Shown here piece after piece: positions 52,094-61,072 of a stretch of 64,000 nt of DNA. Within the stretch, counting starts at the first letter, position 1; the number at the start of each line of letters is the position of its first letter. The notes beneath the pieces were generated by a model. That model saw only the letters and a program-made list of their open reading frames with translations. It did not search any database and was not told the origin of the DNA. The position numbers were made by a program, and so were the translations under genes. The DNA is from Pseudomonas campi (GTDB lineage: Bacteria > Pseudomonadota > Gammaproteobacteria > Pseudomonadales > Pseudomonadaceae): contig NZ_CP053697.2 of assembly GCF_013200955.2 (NCBI RefSeq), positions 3,100,001 through 3,164,000 of the forward strand, read 5' to 3'.

Positions 52094-52561
52094 TCAGAGC
52101 AGTTCGGGATAGCCCCGCACCAGCAGCGGCCAGTCCTGCTGCGCCTGAGCATCATCGGCGAGCAGGCGGAAGCCTTCGAAACGGAACTCCGGCGCCACCG
52201 TGCAACCGACCAGGCTGAAGGCGCCGAGGCTGCGCGCCGCCTGCCAGGCATGCGCCGGCACCACCCGTTGCGGCAACTGCCCCGCCGCCACCGGCCCCAG
52301 CCGCTCGACCTGCACCTGCTGCGGACTCGCTGCGCTCAACAGCTGCAGCGGTTCGCCCTCGTGGAAATGCCACAACTCGTCGGCATCCACCCGGTGCCAG
52401 CGGCTAACCGCGCCGGCCGGCAGCAGGAAGAGGATCGCGCTGGACGCCGCGCGGCCGTCGGCCGACTGCTGCGCCGAGGTGAACAGACGGCGGTAATAGC
52501 CGCCCTCCGGATGGGCGACCAGCTGCAGCTCGCGGATCAGCTCGGCGGCACGCGGGTGCAT
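52094..52561 (-). CDS. Cupin superfamily (DUF985) protein
   Basis: 155 residues forming a double-stranded beta-helix: LVAHPEGGYYRRLF, SRWHRVDADELWHFHEGEPL (metal-binding histidines) and AHAWQAARSLGAFSLVGCTVAP. This is the typical cupin_5 layout. The ATG overlaps the flavodoxin stop by one base, so the two are translationally linked. Confidence 0.9.
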   Translation of the reverse strand: MHPRAAELIRELQLVAHPEGGYYRRLFTSAQQSADGRAASSAILFLLPAGAVSRWHRVDADELWHFHEGEPLQLLSAASPQQVQVERLGPVAAGQLPQRVVPAHAWQAARSLGAFSLVGCTVAPEFRFEGFRLLADDAQAQQDWPLLVRGYPELL

Positions 52562-53010
52562 CAGGCGCGCAGGGCCGCGATCAGCTCGCCCAGCCAGGGC
52601 TCGGCGTCGTCTTCCGGGGTCACGCTTTCGCTGGCATCCAGACGCAACATCGGCAGCGCCTCGCGCATGCCCAGCTCGGCAAACAGCTCGCGCATCAGCT
52701 CGCCGCCACCGCAGAAGGTGTCGTAGCTGGAATCACCGAGGGCCAGCACGGCAAAGGGTTTGCCACTCCAGGCGGGGAAAACGTCACGGGTCTCGTAATA
52801 GAAGCCCTGCAGGTTGCCCGGCAGCTCGCCCATGCCGGTGGTCGAGGTCACCGCCAGCAGCGCCTCGGGGGCTTGGGCCTGCACCTCAGCGAGGCTGGCC
52901 CCGGCCTTGTGCCAGGCCTCGAAACCGGCGGCATTGAGCAACTCGACGGCGCGACGGGCAACTTCTTCGGCGGCACCGTAAACCGAGCCGGACAGAATGG
53001 CGACTTTCAT
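52561..53010 (-). CDS. Flavodoxin (MioC-like)
   Basis: 149 residues of the short-chain flavodoxin fold. The FMN phosphate loop is SGSVYGAAEEVA, then STTGMGELPGNL and LALGDSSYDTFCGGG. It transfers electrons through FMN. It is divergent from a LOV photoreceptor, another FMN protein, with 105 bp between starts. Confidence 0.92.
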   Translation of the reverse strand: MKVAILSGSVYGAAEEVARRAVELLNAAGFEAWHKAGASLAEVQAQAPEALLAVTSTTGMGELPGNLQGFYYETRDVFPAWSGKPFAVLALGDSSYDTFCGGGELMRELFAELGMREALPMLRLDASESVTPEDDAEPWLGELIAALRA

Positions 53011-53115
53011 GCAGAACTCCGAAACATGCTGATAAACGCCGGGCATTATGCCGCAAGTAGACAGCTCATCGGGATGGCATAGAATGCAGCCAATAGCGCA
53101 CCCAGAGCCCATCCC

Positions 53116-53568
53116 ATGATCAATGCCAAGCTGCTGCAACTGGTGATCGATGCCTCCAACGACGGCATCGTGGTCGCCGAACAGGAAGGCGACGACAACA
53201 TCCTGATCTACGCCAACCCGGCCTTCGAGCGCCTGTCTGGCTATGGCAGCGACGACATCCTCTATCAGGATTGCCGCTTCCTGCAGGGCAGCGACCGCGA
53301 CCAGCCTGGCCTGCAGGTCATTCGCGAAGCGATCCGCAGCCAGAAACCGTGCCGGCAGATCATCCGCAACTACCGCCGCGATGGCAGTGCATTCTGGAAT
53401 GAACTGTCGATCACTCCGGTATTCAACGAAGGCGACCAGCTGACCTACTACATCGGCATCCAGAAGGATGTCAGCGAAGAAGTGGAAGCCAAAGAGCGGG
53501 TTCGGGAACTTGAGGCCGAAGTCAGCCGTCTCAAGGACGAACTCGCGGCACTCAAGGCCTCCCACTGA
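53116..53568 (+). CDS. Short LOV-domain blue-light photoreceptor
   Basis: 150 residues. A single LOV/PAS domain has the photoactive cysteine in YQDCRFLQG (Cys53), NPAFERLSGY, NYRRDGSAFWNELSITPV and YYIGIQKDV, followed by a C-terminal helix (VEAKERVRELEAEVSRLKDEL). It matches the Pseudomonas putida PpSB1-LOV group in length, position of Cys53 and helix. Flavin-cysteinyl photoadduct formation is expected; no effector domain is fused. Confidence 0.93.
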   Translation: MINAKLLQLVIDASNDGIVVAEQEGDDNILIYANPAFERLSGYGSDDILYQDCRFLQGSDRDQPGLQVIREAIRSQKPCRQIIRNYRRDGSAFWNELSITPVFNEGDQLTYYIGIQKDVSEEVEAKERVRELEAEVSRLKDELAALKASH

Positions 53569-53670
53569 GTCCAGCCCGGGCGCACTGCAGCGCCCGTTGA
53601 ACCCAGCAGATCGATAACCGGCAGAGCCCGAACGGTCAGAGGGGCGCATTTTTTGCTTGCGGTTAGCTAG

Positions 53671-53700
53671 GGCCCGTTCCGTTAACGATCGCGACGGGCC
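53671..53700 (+). terminator. Terminator-like hairpin after the LOV gene
   Basis: GGCCCGT and ACGGGCC arms around a 16-nt loop, followed by TTCATT. Weak T-run. Confidence 0.4.
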
Positions 53701-53727
53701 TTCATTACATGCCCCATGGAGGGCAGC

Positions 53728-54336
53728 ATGTCCGAGCAAAGTGCACTGTCCAGCGAAGAGCTGGATTTCCTCCGCCAGGTATTCAGCAGCCAGCTGATTG
53801 GCAAGCCCCTGCACATTCCCAGCTTCAAGGTCGATGGTGGGGCACTGGCCAATGCCCTGTTCAGCCGGCTGGGGCAGCACGCCCAGCTAAATCTGGAAGC
53901 GCGCATGGGCAACTACCGCATGTCTTTCCCCCTGCAAATGGTGGAAGACGAAATGCACAGCCTGCAGCTGGAAATGGGGGCACCAAGCATCTACGAAGAA
54001 GGCGCCATCCGCCGCCCATGGCGTCTGGTGCTGGACAAGCCACTGACCCTGCGGGAACAAGATGGTGCAGCGAGCAGCCTGCTGGTGCACGAAATCGCCC
54101 CCGACAGCCTGCTGATCGGGCCGCGCGGTAAAACAGCCCTGCCCGAGGACTTCAGCCTCTGGCTCCCTCTCCCCGGCCAGGAAGCCATCCCGGTGCACGC
54201 CCGGCGCATCCGCCAGACTGGACAGCGAGCGGCCTACAGCCTGCTGCTGCGCCATAGCGAACATACCGAACGCATCCGTCAGTTCATCTTCGAGCAGTAT
54301 CGCCAGCAGAACCCGCAATTGCAGGCAGTCAGCTGA
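53728..54336 (+). CDS. Conserved hypothetical, possibly degenerate PilZ/YcgR-like
   Basis: 202 residues, soluble. IRRPWRLVLDKPLTLREQDG and VHEIAPDSLLIGP are placed like the PilZ motifs RxxxR and D/NxSxxG but do not match them fully, so c-di-GMP binding is doubtful. ATG 53728 is preferred because GGAGG lies 6 bp upstream, rather than ATG 53716. Function not known. Confidence 0.7.
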   Translation: MSEQSALSSEELDFLRQVFSSQLIGKPLHIPSFKVDGGALANALFSRLGQHAQLNLEARMGNYRMSFPLQMVEDEMHSLQLEMGAPSIYEEGAIRRPWRLVLDKPLTLREQDGAASSLLVHEIAPDSLLIGPRGKTALPEDFSLWLPLPGQEAIPVHARRIRQTGQRAAYSLLLRHSEHTERIRQFIFEQYRQQNPQLQAVS

Positions 54337-54530
54337 TACCCTGCAGCACGCTGACGATGAACTGCCATGACTGCCAGTCAAACTGCCAGTCGCCATAGGC
54401 TGCACAACGGTTTTCCGGTGCTGCCATAGGCCGAAGCAATCGATATCATGCTTTCAATCAATTAACAGATTGGCGTCATCGCCGTTAGGATGGCGCCATC
54501 AAATTACCAACCCCCCTAAGGAGTTCACTG

Positions 54531-55094
54531 ATGAACCTCATCAACACCCAAGTTCAGCCTTTCAAAGCCAACGCTTTCCACAACGGCGAATTCATCGAAG
54601 TGACCGAGCAATCGCTGAAGGGCAAATGGTCGGTGCTGATCTTCATGCCGGCAGCCTTCACCTTCAACTGCCCGACCGAAATCGAAGACGCCGCCAACAA
54701 CTACGCCGAGTTCCAGAAGGCCGGTACCGAGGTGTACATCGTCACCACCGACACCCACTTCTCGCACAAGGTCTGGCACGAAACTTCCCCGGCCGTTGGC
54801 AAGGCTCAGTTCCCGCTGATCGGTGACCCGACCCACGCCCTGACCAACGCTTTCGGCGTGCACATCCCGGAAGAAGGCCTGGCCCTGCGCGGCACCTTCG
54901 TGATCAACCCGGAAGGCGTGATCAAGACCGTGGAAATCCACTCCAACGAAATCGCTCGTGACGTGTCGGAAACCCTGCGCAAGCTGAAAGCTGCCCAGTA
55001 CACCGCCGCCAACCCGGGTCAGGTTTGCCCGGCCAAGTGGAAAGAAGGCGAGAAGACCCTGGCTCCGTCCCTGGACCTGGTCGGCAAAATCTAA
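54531..55094 (+). CDS. ahpC: Alkyl hydroperoxide reductase, peroxiredoxin subunit
   Basis: 187 residues: a typical 2-Cys peroxiredoxin with peroxidatic Cys47 (AAFTFNCPTE) and resolving Cys166 (GQVCPAKW). It reduces hydroperoxides, being recycled by AhpF encoded next. Strong AAGGAG before ATG. Expression is probably OxyR-dependent by analogy; I do not see a secure OxyR site. Confidence 0.97.
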   Translation: MNLINTQVQPFKANAFHNGEFIEVTEQSLKGKWSVLIFMPAAFTFNCPTEIEDAANNYAEFQKAGTEVYIVTTDTHFSHKVWHETSPAVGKAQFPLIGDPTHALTNAFGVHIPEEGLALRGTFVINPEGVIKTVEIHSNEIARDVSETLRKLKAAQYTAANPGQVCPAKWKEGEKTLAPSLDLVGKI

Positions 55095-55236
55095 AAATGG
55101 GCGTAGTGCTGCTGCGCTAGGCATTGCTGCGTTGAACTAAGGCTCGGGCTGCTCATTTACAGCTCGTAAACTCCGCGCCCTCGCCTTAGTTCGCCTTGCA
55201 CTGCCGTCGCTCGCGACGCACTCCATCCCATTTTCG
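55095..55236 (+). repeat. Family A-related element, copy 7, between ahpC and ahpF
   Basis: The core (GCATTGCTGCGTTGAACTAAG ... CTCATTTACAGCTCGTAAAC ... CTTAGTTCGCCTTGCACTG) matches the family A core and orientation. The ends differ: AAATGGGCG at the left against CCCATTTTCGCC at the right form the outer inverted repeat. It splits the ahpCF operon. Confidence 0.7.
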
Positions 55237-55272
55237 CCTCACGAAGCCTTACCAGGCTTCCGCAGGCGCCCG

Positions 55273-55307
55273 AACGCCCGGGCGCGATCCGCCCGGGCGT
55301 TTGTTTG
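55273..55307 (+). terminator. Hairpin terminator/attenuator between ahpC and ahpF
   Basis: AACGCCCGGGCG-CGATC-CGCCCGGGCGTT followed by TGTTTGT. A strong stem in the ahpC-ahpF spacer that could limit read-through so that AhpC is made in excess over AhpF. Confidence 0.75.
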
Positions 55308-55336
55308 TCCGCAATTTGTATAAAAGGAACTTCGTC

Positions 55337-56893
55337 ATGTTGGATGCCACGCTTAAAACCCAGTTGAAGGCCTACCTCGAAAAGGTCACCCAGCCGTTCG
55401 AAATCGTCGCCTCCCTCGATGACGGCGAAAAGTCCCAGGAACTGCTCGGACTGCTGCAAGACATAGTCGGTTTGACCGACAAGATCACCCTCAAGACCGA
55501 CGGCAATGATGCTCGCCGTCCATCCTTCGCCCTGGTGCGTCCGGGCGCCGATATCGGCGTCAGCTTCGCCGGTATTCCCATGGGCCACGAGTTCACCTCG
55601 CTGGTGCTGGCCCTGCTGCAGGTCGGTGGTCACCCGTCCAAACTGGACGCAGACACCATCGCTCAGATCCAGGCCATCGAAGGCAAGTTCGAGTTCGAGA
55701 CCTATTTCTCGCTGTCCTGCCAGAACTGCCCGGACGTGGTCCAGGCGCTGAACCTGATGGCCGTGCTCAACCCCAATATCCGTAACGTGTCGATCGACGG
55801 CGCGCTGTTCCAGGAAGAAGTCGAGCGCCGCCAGGTGATGGCCGTGCCGAGCATCTACCTGAACGGCGAGGTGTTCGCCTCGGGCCGCATGGAAGTGAAG
55901 GAAATCCTCGCCAAGATCGACACTGGCGCCGCCAACCGCGATGCCGAGAAGATGAGCGCCAAGGCTGCCTTCGACGTGCTGATCATCGGCGGCGGCCCGG
56001 CCGGCGCTGCGGCGGCCATCTATGCCGCGCGCAAAGGCATCCGCACTGGCGTGGCGGCCGAGCGTTTCGGCGGCCAGGTGCTGGACACCATGGCCATCGA
56101 GAACTTCATCTCCGTGCAGGAAACCGAAGGGCCGAAGCTGGCCCGCGCCCTGGAAGAGCACGTCAAGCAATACGAAGTCGACATCATGAACCTGCAGCGC
56201 GCCAGCGCCCTGATCCCGGCCAGCAGCGAGGGCGGTCTGCACGAAGTCAAGTTCGACAGCGGTGCCAGCCTCAAGGCCAAGACCGTAATTCTCTCCACCG
56301 GCGCACGCTGGAGGGAGATGAACGTGCCGGGCGAACAGGAGTACCGCAACAAGGGCGTGGCCTACTGCCCGCACTGCGACGGCCCGCTGTTCAAGGGCAA
56401 GCGCGTGGCGGTGATCGGCGGTGGCAACTCCGGCGTGGAAGCGGCCATCGACCTGGCCGGCATCGTCGCCCAGGTCACCCTGATCGAGTTCGACAGCCAG
56501 CTGCGCGCCGATGCCGTGCTGCAGAAGAAGCTGCACAGTCTGCCCAACGTCAAGGTCATCACCAGCGCCCTGACCACCGAGGTCAAAGGCGACGGGCAGA
56601 AGGTCAGTGGCCTGGTGTACAAGGATCGCAACAGCGATGAACTGCACAGCGTCGAGCTGGAAGGCATCTTCGTGCAGATCGGCCTGCTGCCCAACAGCGA
56701 CTGGCTGAAAGGCGTGGTGGAGCTGACCCCGCGCGGCGAGATCATCGTCGACGCCAAGGGCGGCACCAACATCCCCGGCGTATTCGCTGCCGGCGACGTG
56801 ACCACCGTGCCCTACAAGCAGATCGTCATCGCCATGGGTGAAGGCTCGAAAGCTTCGCTGAGCGCCTTCGACCACCTGATCCGCCAGAGCTGA
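55337..56893 (+). CDS. ahpF: Alkyl hydroperoxide reductase, flavoprotein subunit
   Basis: 518 residues: an N-terminal tandem thioredoxin-like domain (Cys128/Cys131 in SCQNCP), a linker, and an FAD/NADH thioredoxin-reductase-like part ([18 protein letters not shown] at 344-347, [12 protein letters not shown]). It regenerates AhpC with NADH. AAAGGAAC before ATG 55337 decides the start; an in-frame ATG upstream lies in the repeat. Confidence 0.97.
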   Translation: MLDATLKTQLKAYLEKVTQPFEIVASLDDGEKSQELLGLLQDIVGLTDKITLKTDGNDARRPSFALVRPGADIGVSFAGIPMGHEFTSLVLALLQVGGHPSKLDADTIAQIQAIEGKFEFETYFSLSCQNCPDVVQALNLMAVLNPNIRNVSIDGALFQEEVERRQVMAVPSIYLNGEVFASGRMEVKEILAKIDTGAANRDAEKMSAKAAFDVLIIGGGPAGAAAAIYAARKGIRTGVAAERFGGQVLDTMAIENFISVQETEGPKLARALEEHVKQYEVDIMNLQRASALIPASSEGGLHEVKFDSGASLKAKTVILSTGARWREMNVPGEQEYRNKGVAYCPHCDGPLFKGKRVAVIGGGNSGVEAAIDLAGIVAQVTLIEFDSQLRADAVLQKKLHSLPNVKVITSALTTEVKGDGQKVSGLVYKDRNSDELHSVELEGIFVQIGLLPNSDWLKGVVELTPRGEIIVDAKGGTNIPGVFAAGDVTTVPYKQIVIAMGEGSKASLSAFDHLIRQS

Positions 56894-56912
56894 TCAACCC
56901 TGGTCACAACCA

Positions 56913-56948
56913 AAGCGCAGGGCTCCGCCAGGGGCCCTGCGCTTTTTT
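56913..56948 (+). terminator. Rho-independent terminator of ahpF
   Basis: AAGCGCAGGGC / GGCCCTGCGCTT stem followed by TTTTTG. Confidence 0.9.
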
Positions 56949-56988
56949 GTTTGGCCGGCGGTTATCGTGAGGCAGCGGATCCGCTACC

Positions 56989-57060
56989 GTAGGGTGGATG
57001 ACGCTTTTCTCATCCACCAGATCTGCGCCCGGTGGATCGGTGAAACGTGATCCACCCTAC
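56989..57060. repeat. GTAG-headed REP pair
   Basis: GTAGGGTGGATGACGCTTTTC ... GATCCACCCTAC, same type as the arrays at 21230 and 34160, single copy upstream of the DUF3820 gene. Confidence 0.9.
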
Positions 57061-57086
57061 CACCCGCCGCCCATCTCGAGCCTGTA

Positions 57087-57305
57087 ATGAACCCCGAAGA
57101 CCTCCTCCTGCTGGTCACCCGTACCATGCCCTTCGGCAAGTACAAGGACCGCCTGCTCGCCGACCTGCCCGGCCACTACCTCAACTGGTTTGCCCGCACC
57201 GGTTTCCCCAAGGGCGAGATCGGCCGCCTGCTGGCACTGATGCAGGAGATCGACCACAACGGCCTCAAGCCGCTGCTCGACCCGCTGCGCCAACGCCGGG
57301 GCTGA
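57087..57305 (+). CDS. DUF3820-family protein
   Basis: 72 residues. MPFGKYKDRLLADLPGHYLNWF is the hallmark of DUF3820, a small protein family described as putative quorum-sensing-regulated virulence factors in Pseudomonas. Length is normal. Function at the molecular level is unknown. Confidence 0.9.
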   Translation: MNPEDLLLLVTRTMPFGKYKDRLLADLPGHYLNWFARTGFPKGEIGRLLALMQEIDHNGLKPLLDPLRQRRG

Positions 57306-57416
57306 GGTCACCGCAATGGCGCACCATTCCGCGTCGCTATAACAGGACTTTCCGCTTCATCCGTACCCTCCAGTGCGATTAGGGTTGGCTCAGTATTCAC
57401 GACCTGCACAGCCCAT

Positions 57417-57482
57417 GTAGGAGCGAGCTCTGCTCGCGAAGCTTCTTCCGCTGCCCGATTCGCGAGCAGAGCTCGCTCCTAC
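57417..57482. repeat. GTAG-headed REP pair, third sequence type (second copy)
   Basis: GTAGGAGCGAGCTCTGCTCG ... CGAGCAGAGCTCGCTCCTAC, near-identical arms to the copy at 43546 but a different loop. It sits 38 bp before the rhlG start. Confidence 0.9.
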
Positions 57483-57520
57483 GGCTGCTCCGTGCCTATG
57501 CCCTGCCCGAGGATTCCCCC

Positions 57521-58291
57521 ATGCATCCCTACTTCAGCCTGCAAGGCCGCACCGCCCTGGTTACCGGCGGCACCCGTGGTATCGGCCGGATGATCGCCCA
57601 GGGCTTCCTCGAAGCGGGCGCGCGGGTGTTCATCTGCGCCCGCGATGGCGCCGCCTGCCTGCAGACAGCCGAAGAGCTTTCGGTACATGGCGAATGCATC
57701 GGCCTGGCTGCCGACCTGTCCAGCGAGGAAGGCGCCAGGGCGCTGGCTGCCGAGCTGAGTGGCCGCCTCAGCCAACTGGATATCCTGGTCAACAACGCCG
57801 GCACCACCTGGGGCGGGCCGCTGGAGACCTACCCGGTGAAAGGCTGGGAGAAAGTCATGCAGCTCAACGTGACCTCGGTGTTCAGCTGCATCCAGCAACT
57901 GCTGCCACTGCTGCGCAAGGCCGGCAGCGCACAGAACCCGGCGCGCATCATCAATATCGGCTCGGTGGCCGGCATCAGCGCCTTCGGTGAACAGGCCTAC
58001 GCCTACGGCCCGAGCAAGGCCGCGCTGCACCAGCTGTCGCGCATCCTGGCCAAGGAGCTGGTCGGTGAGCACATCAACCTCAACGTGATCGCCCCCGGAC
58101 GCTTCCCGAGCAAGATGACCAAGCACATCGCTCAGGACGAAGCGGCCATGGCCGAAGACGTCGCGCATATCCCCATGCAGCGCTGGGGCCGCGAAGAGGA
58201 AATGGCCGCCCTGGCCATCAGCCTGGCCAGCGCGGCAGGCGCCTACATGACCGGCAATATCATTCCCATCGACGGCGGTTTCAGCCTGTAA
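57521..58291 (+). CDS. rhlG: RhlG-type NADPH-dependent beta-ketoacyl reductase
   Basis: 256 residues of the SDR superfamily. TGGTRGIGRMIAQG binds the cofactor and the catalytic Ser148, Tyr162 and Lys166 are in place (INIGSVAGISAFGEQAYAYG). The first residues MHPYFSLQGRTALVTGG and the stretch WEKVMQLNVTSVFSCIQQLL are those of Pseudomonas RhlG as I recall it. The enzyme was linked to rhamnolipid and polyhydroxyalkanoate precursor formation. No rhlA or rhlB is in the window. Confidence 0.92.
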   Translation: MHPYFSLQGRTALVTGGTRGIGRMIAQGFLEAGARVFICARDGAACLQTAEELSVHGECIGLAADLSSEEGARALAAELSGRLSQLDILVNNAGTTWGGPLETYPVKGWEKVMQLNVTSVFSCIQQLLPLLRKAGSAQNPARIINIGSVAGISAFGEQAYAYGPSKAALHQLSRILAKELVGEHINLNVIAPGRFPSKMTKHIAQDEAAMAEDVAHIPMQRWGREEEMAALAISLASAAGAYMTGNIIPIDGGFSL

Positions 58292-58328
58292 CGACAGCAA
58301 CCTGAGAGCCTGTCTCGGCTCTCGGAAA

Positions 58329-58369
58329 CTCCCCTCTCCCACTTGTAGGAGGGGCCGGGGGAGAGGGAG
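58329..58369. repeat. Inverted repeat after rhlG
   Basis: CTCCCCTCTCCC and GGGGGAGAGGGAG enclose a 16-nt spacer. It could be the rhlG 3'-end structure; no T-run follows. Confidence 0.45.
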
Positions 58370-58514
58370 CAAAAGCGATCCGCACCCGCCCTACACACCG
58401 TTTCGGCATTGGCAAAAAAGATCGTGAACAGGTCCTGAGGCAATATGCCACGCGGCGCAGTGCGCCCCCGGCTCTTAGAGTGAGATCAGTAGATTTTCTC
58501 CGGGAGCCAAGGAA

Positions 58515-59357
58515 ATGGACGATGAAGACGCTGTACTCGCACGCGACTACCAGTTGATCCACCGAGAGGCGACGCTACTGGCCGGAGGACTCAGCGACCT
58601 CTGCCAGCGCGCCTCGGTCTACCACCACCTGTATGAGGACTCCGGCAGGCGCAATGTCTTCCCGCTGATCGCCGCCCACGGTGCGCTCTGGGGCGCCGGC
58701 TACTTCGCCCTGGGCATGCAGGTCGGCGCACTGCTCTCCGCCCAGTACCTGTTCCAGCCCACCGTGCGCCGCGACAAGCTGCGGCACTTGCATGCCTTCG
58801 CCGATGCCTTTCGCGACATCAACCGGCGGGTGTGCATCGAAGCCTACTGCGCCTATCACTTCAGCAAGCGGCATGGCTCTGCCGTGGGTGCTGCCGCCTA
58901 TGTCCAGCAGCCGCTGCTCGACGCATTGAACCAGTGCCACCGTGCCCAGGCCGAACAGCGGCCGCTGCCCGCCGAACAACGCCGTGAACTGTTCGAGGCG
59001 TTTTTTTTGTGGGAGCAGGCGTTCATCGTCGGCCCGGCAGTCGAGCAGGCACTGGCGGCGCTCGACTGGCCGCTGATCCGCCATGTGGCGTTGCGCCCGC
59101 GGATCGAATTCGCCTATTTCGCCAGCAGCCGCGAGATGAAATTCAGCGACTTCGCCTCGACCGCCGAGCGCATCGAAAAAGGCCTGCGCGCCTACGCGAT
59201 GGCCGAGCAGGCGGGACTGGCGCAGGTGGAGGCGGCACTGCAGCGCTACGGCATCCTGCCAGCGACCTTCTTCCACGACTCGCTGCGCCATTTCGCCGAG
59301 CTGAAGCAGCGCCTGCCGACCGCCGCCCGGCTCAGCACACCTGTTCGTGCCATGTAG
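58515..59357 (+). CDS. Unknown conserved hypothetical protein
   Basis: 280 residues, helical. A hydrophobic patch (FPLIAAHGALWGAGYFALGMQVGALLSAQYL) is followed by LHAFADAFRDINRRVCIEAYCAYHFSKRHG and a C-terminal helical region with FFHDSLRHFAELKQRL. No domain I recognise. GGGAG 8 bp before the ATG supports the start. A run of eight T near 59002 is read as Phe-Phe-Leu and does not shift the frame. Confidence 0.78.
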   Translation: MDDEDAVLARDYQLIHREATLLAGGLSDLCQRASVYHHLYEDSGRRNVFPLIAAHGALWGAGYFALGMQVGALLSAQYLFQPTVRRDKLRHLHAFADAFRDINRRVCIEAYCAYHFSKRHGSAVGAAAYVQQPLLDALNQCHRAQAEQRPLPAEQRRELFEAFFLWEQAFIVGPAVEQALAALDWPLIRHVALRPRIEFAYFASSREMKFSDFASTAERIEKGLRAYAMAEQAGLAQVEAALQRYGILPATFFHDSLRHFAELKQRLPTAARLSTPVRAM

Positions 59358-59473
59358 CTGACAAGCCTCTGAGTTCTAGCAGGCGGCTACGGTGACCAAC
59401 ACAGCAGACTAGCGCGACTGAGCGACTGAGCGACTAGAGTTGAAATCACCGATACCCATGAGTAGGAGCAAGT

Positions 59474-60952
59474 ATGCGTAGGTTCAAGGAATGCACCGTC
59501 GCCGTATTCAGCACTCTGTTGCTGATTCTGTGCATGGCGGCCCAGGCGGACGAAGCGGCGCTGCCCGATGTTGAACTGAGCGCCCAGGAAGAGGCCGAAG
59601 TCGAGGCCATGGTGCTACCTGTACCCGATGCCTGGATCGGCGACTTCGATGGCATGCGCGAGTACCGCCTGGTGCGCGTACTGGTGCCATACAGCCGCAC
59701 CTTCTTCTCGGTCAATCGGGGTCGCCAGCAGGGCATCAGCTACGAATTTGGCAAGGCGCTGGAAACCTGGCTGAACAAGACCCACCCCTATGAGCGCAAA
59801 TCGCTGCAGTGGCGGGTGCTGTTCATCCCGGTGGCGCGCAATGAGCTCATGCCCAAGCTGCTCGAAGGCGTCGGCGATATCGCCGCTGGCGGCCTGACCA
59901 TCACCGAAGGGCGTCTGCAGACGGTGGACTTTGCCGAGCCCTTCGCTTCAGGTATTCGTGAAGCGGTGATCACCGGGCCGGGCAGCAAGCCGCTGAGCAA
60001 GATCGAGGATCTAGCCGGCCGGGAAGTCATGGTGCGCGCCTCCAGCAGCTACTTCGAGCACCTGATCAACCTCAACAAGACCTTCAAGGAAAGGGGGCTG
60101 GAGCCCATCAATGTCACTCCGGCGGACGAAAACCTGGAGTCCGAGGATCTGCTGGAAATGGTCAATGCCGGTCTTATCGGCACCACAGTGGTCGATCGCT
60201 ATATCGCCGAGGCCTGGAGCCCGCTGTATACCGAGATGCAGATCCACGACGAGTTCTATATCCACGAAGGCTCGCAGTTCGCCTGGGCCATCCGCAAGGG
60301 CAGCCCACTGCTGAAGAAAGAGCTGGCGGCCTTCGTCAAACTGCACAAGGTCGGTACCGGGTTCGGTAACTCGCTGCGCAACAAGTATGTGAAGAACAGC
60401 AAGCGGGTACTCAATGCCACTTCGGAAGAGGAGATGAAAAAATTCCAGGCTATGGTCGGCCTGTTCCAGAAGCATGCCGGCACCTACGCCTTCGACCACC
60501 TGATGCTGATGGCCCAGGGCTTTCAGGAGTCCCAGCTGAACCAGAGCGCCCGCAGCCCACGTGGCGCAGTGGGCGTGATGCAACTGTTGCCAAGCACGGC
60601 TACCGACCCAGCCGTCGGCATCCACGGGGTCGACAAGAGTGCGGACAAGAATATTGAGGCCGGCAGCAAATACATGCGCCTGCTCGCCGACAAGTACCTC
60701 AACGATCCCGAACTGACACCCCTGAACAAGACCCTGATGACCTTCGCCGCTTACAACGCCGGCCCGGGCAACCTGCGCAAGTTCAGGCGCCTGGCGGAGA
60801 AGTCGGGGCTGAATCCGAATGTCTGGTTCGGCAATGTCGAGCACACCGCCGCACGCATAGTGGGCCGGGAAACCGTCGATTATGTGGGCAACATCTACAA
60901 GTACTACGTTGCCTACAAGCTGGCGGCCAAGAAAACAGGCAACGCACGATGA
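59474..60952 (+). CDS. Membrane-bound lytic transglycosylase F-like protein
   Basis: 492 residues: a signal peptide (AVFSTLLLILCMAAQA), a periplasmic solute-binding-type domain (about 65-300) and a C-terminal SLT lysozyme-like domain (GFQESQLNQSARSPRGAVGVMQLLP with catalytic Glu, and FAAYNAGPGN). This is the MltF layout, for peptidoglycan cleavage to 1,6-anhydroMurNAc products. The N-terminus lacks the lipobox seen in some homologues. AGGAG 7 bp upstream. Confidence 0.92.
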   Translation: MRRFKECTVAVFSTLLLILCMAAQADEAALPDVELSAQEEAEVEAMVLPVPDAWIGDFDGMREYRLVRVLVPYSRTFFSVNRGRQQGISYEFGKALETWLNKTHPYERKSLQWRVLFIPVARNELMPKLLEGVGDIAAGGLTITEGRLQTVDFAEPFASGIREAVITGPGSKPLSKIEDLAGREVMVRASSSYFEHLINLNKTFKERGLEPINVTPADENLESEDLLEMVNAGLIGTTVVDRYIAEAWSPLYTEMQIHDEFYIHEGSQFAWAIRKGSPLLKKELAAFVKLHKVGTGFGNSLRNKYVKNSKRVLNATSEEEMKKFQAMVGLFQKHAGTYAFDHLMLMAQGFQESQLNQSARSPRGAVGVMQLLPSTATDPAVGIHGVDKSADKNIEAGSKYMRLLADKYLNDPELTPLNKTLMTFAAYNAGPGNLRKFRRLAEKSGLNPNVWFGNVEHTAARIVGRETVDYVGNIYKYYVAYKLAAKKTGNAR

Positions 60953-61072
60953 CCTCACATTGAGTCTGTGCCCTGAAAGAACAGGCCGCCAGCCATAGAG
61001 TCATTGACTCAGCCGACACGGTTCAGCGCTCTCGGTTTACCCTATGCCACCGCGCAACCCGACCCATGAGCC

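Noticed and set aside
54440..54500. OxyR box ahead of ahpC
   Set aside because: The region is AT-rich, with ATCGATATCATG and similar strings, but the four spaced ATAG/CTAT elements expected for OxyR are not convincingly present.
55157..56875. 572-codon minus frame opposite ahpF
   Set aside because: AhpF has all expected motifs; the antisense product has none.
58999..59012. Frameshift at the poly-T run in the 280-residue unknown protein
   Set aside because: The frame is continuous across the run (Phe-Phe-Leu-Trp) and the C-terminal helix pattern continues normally.
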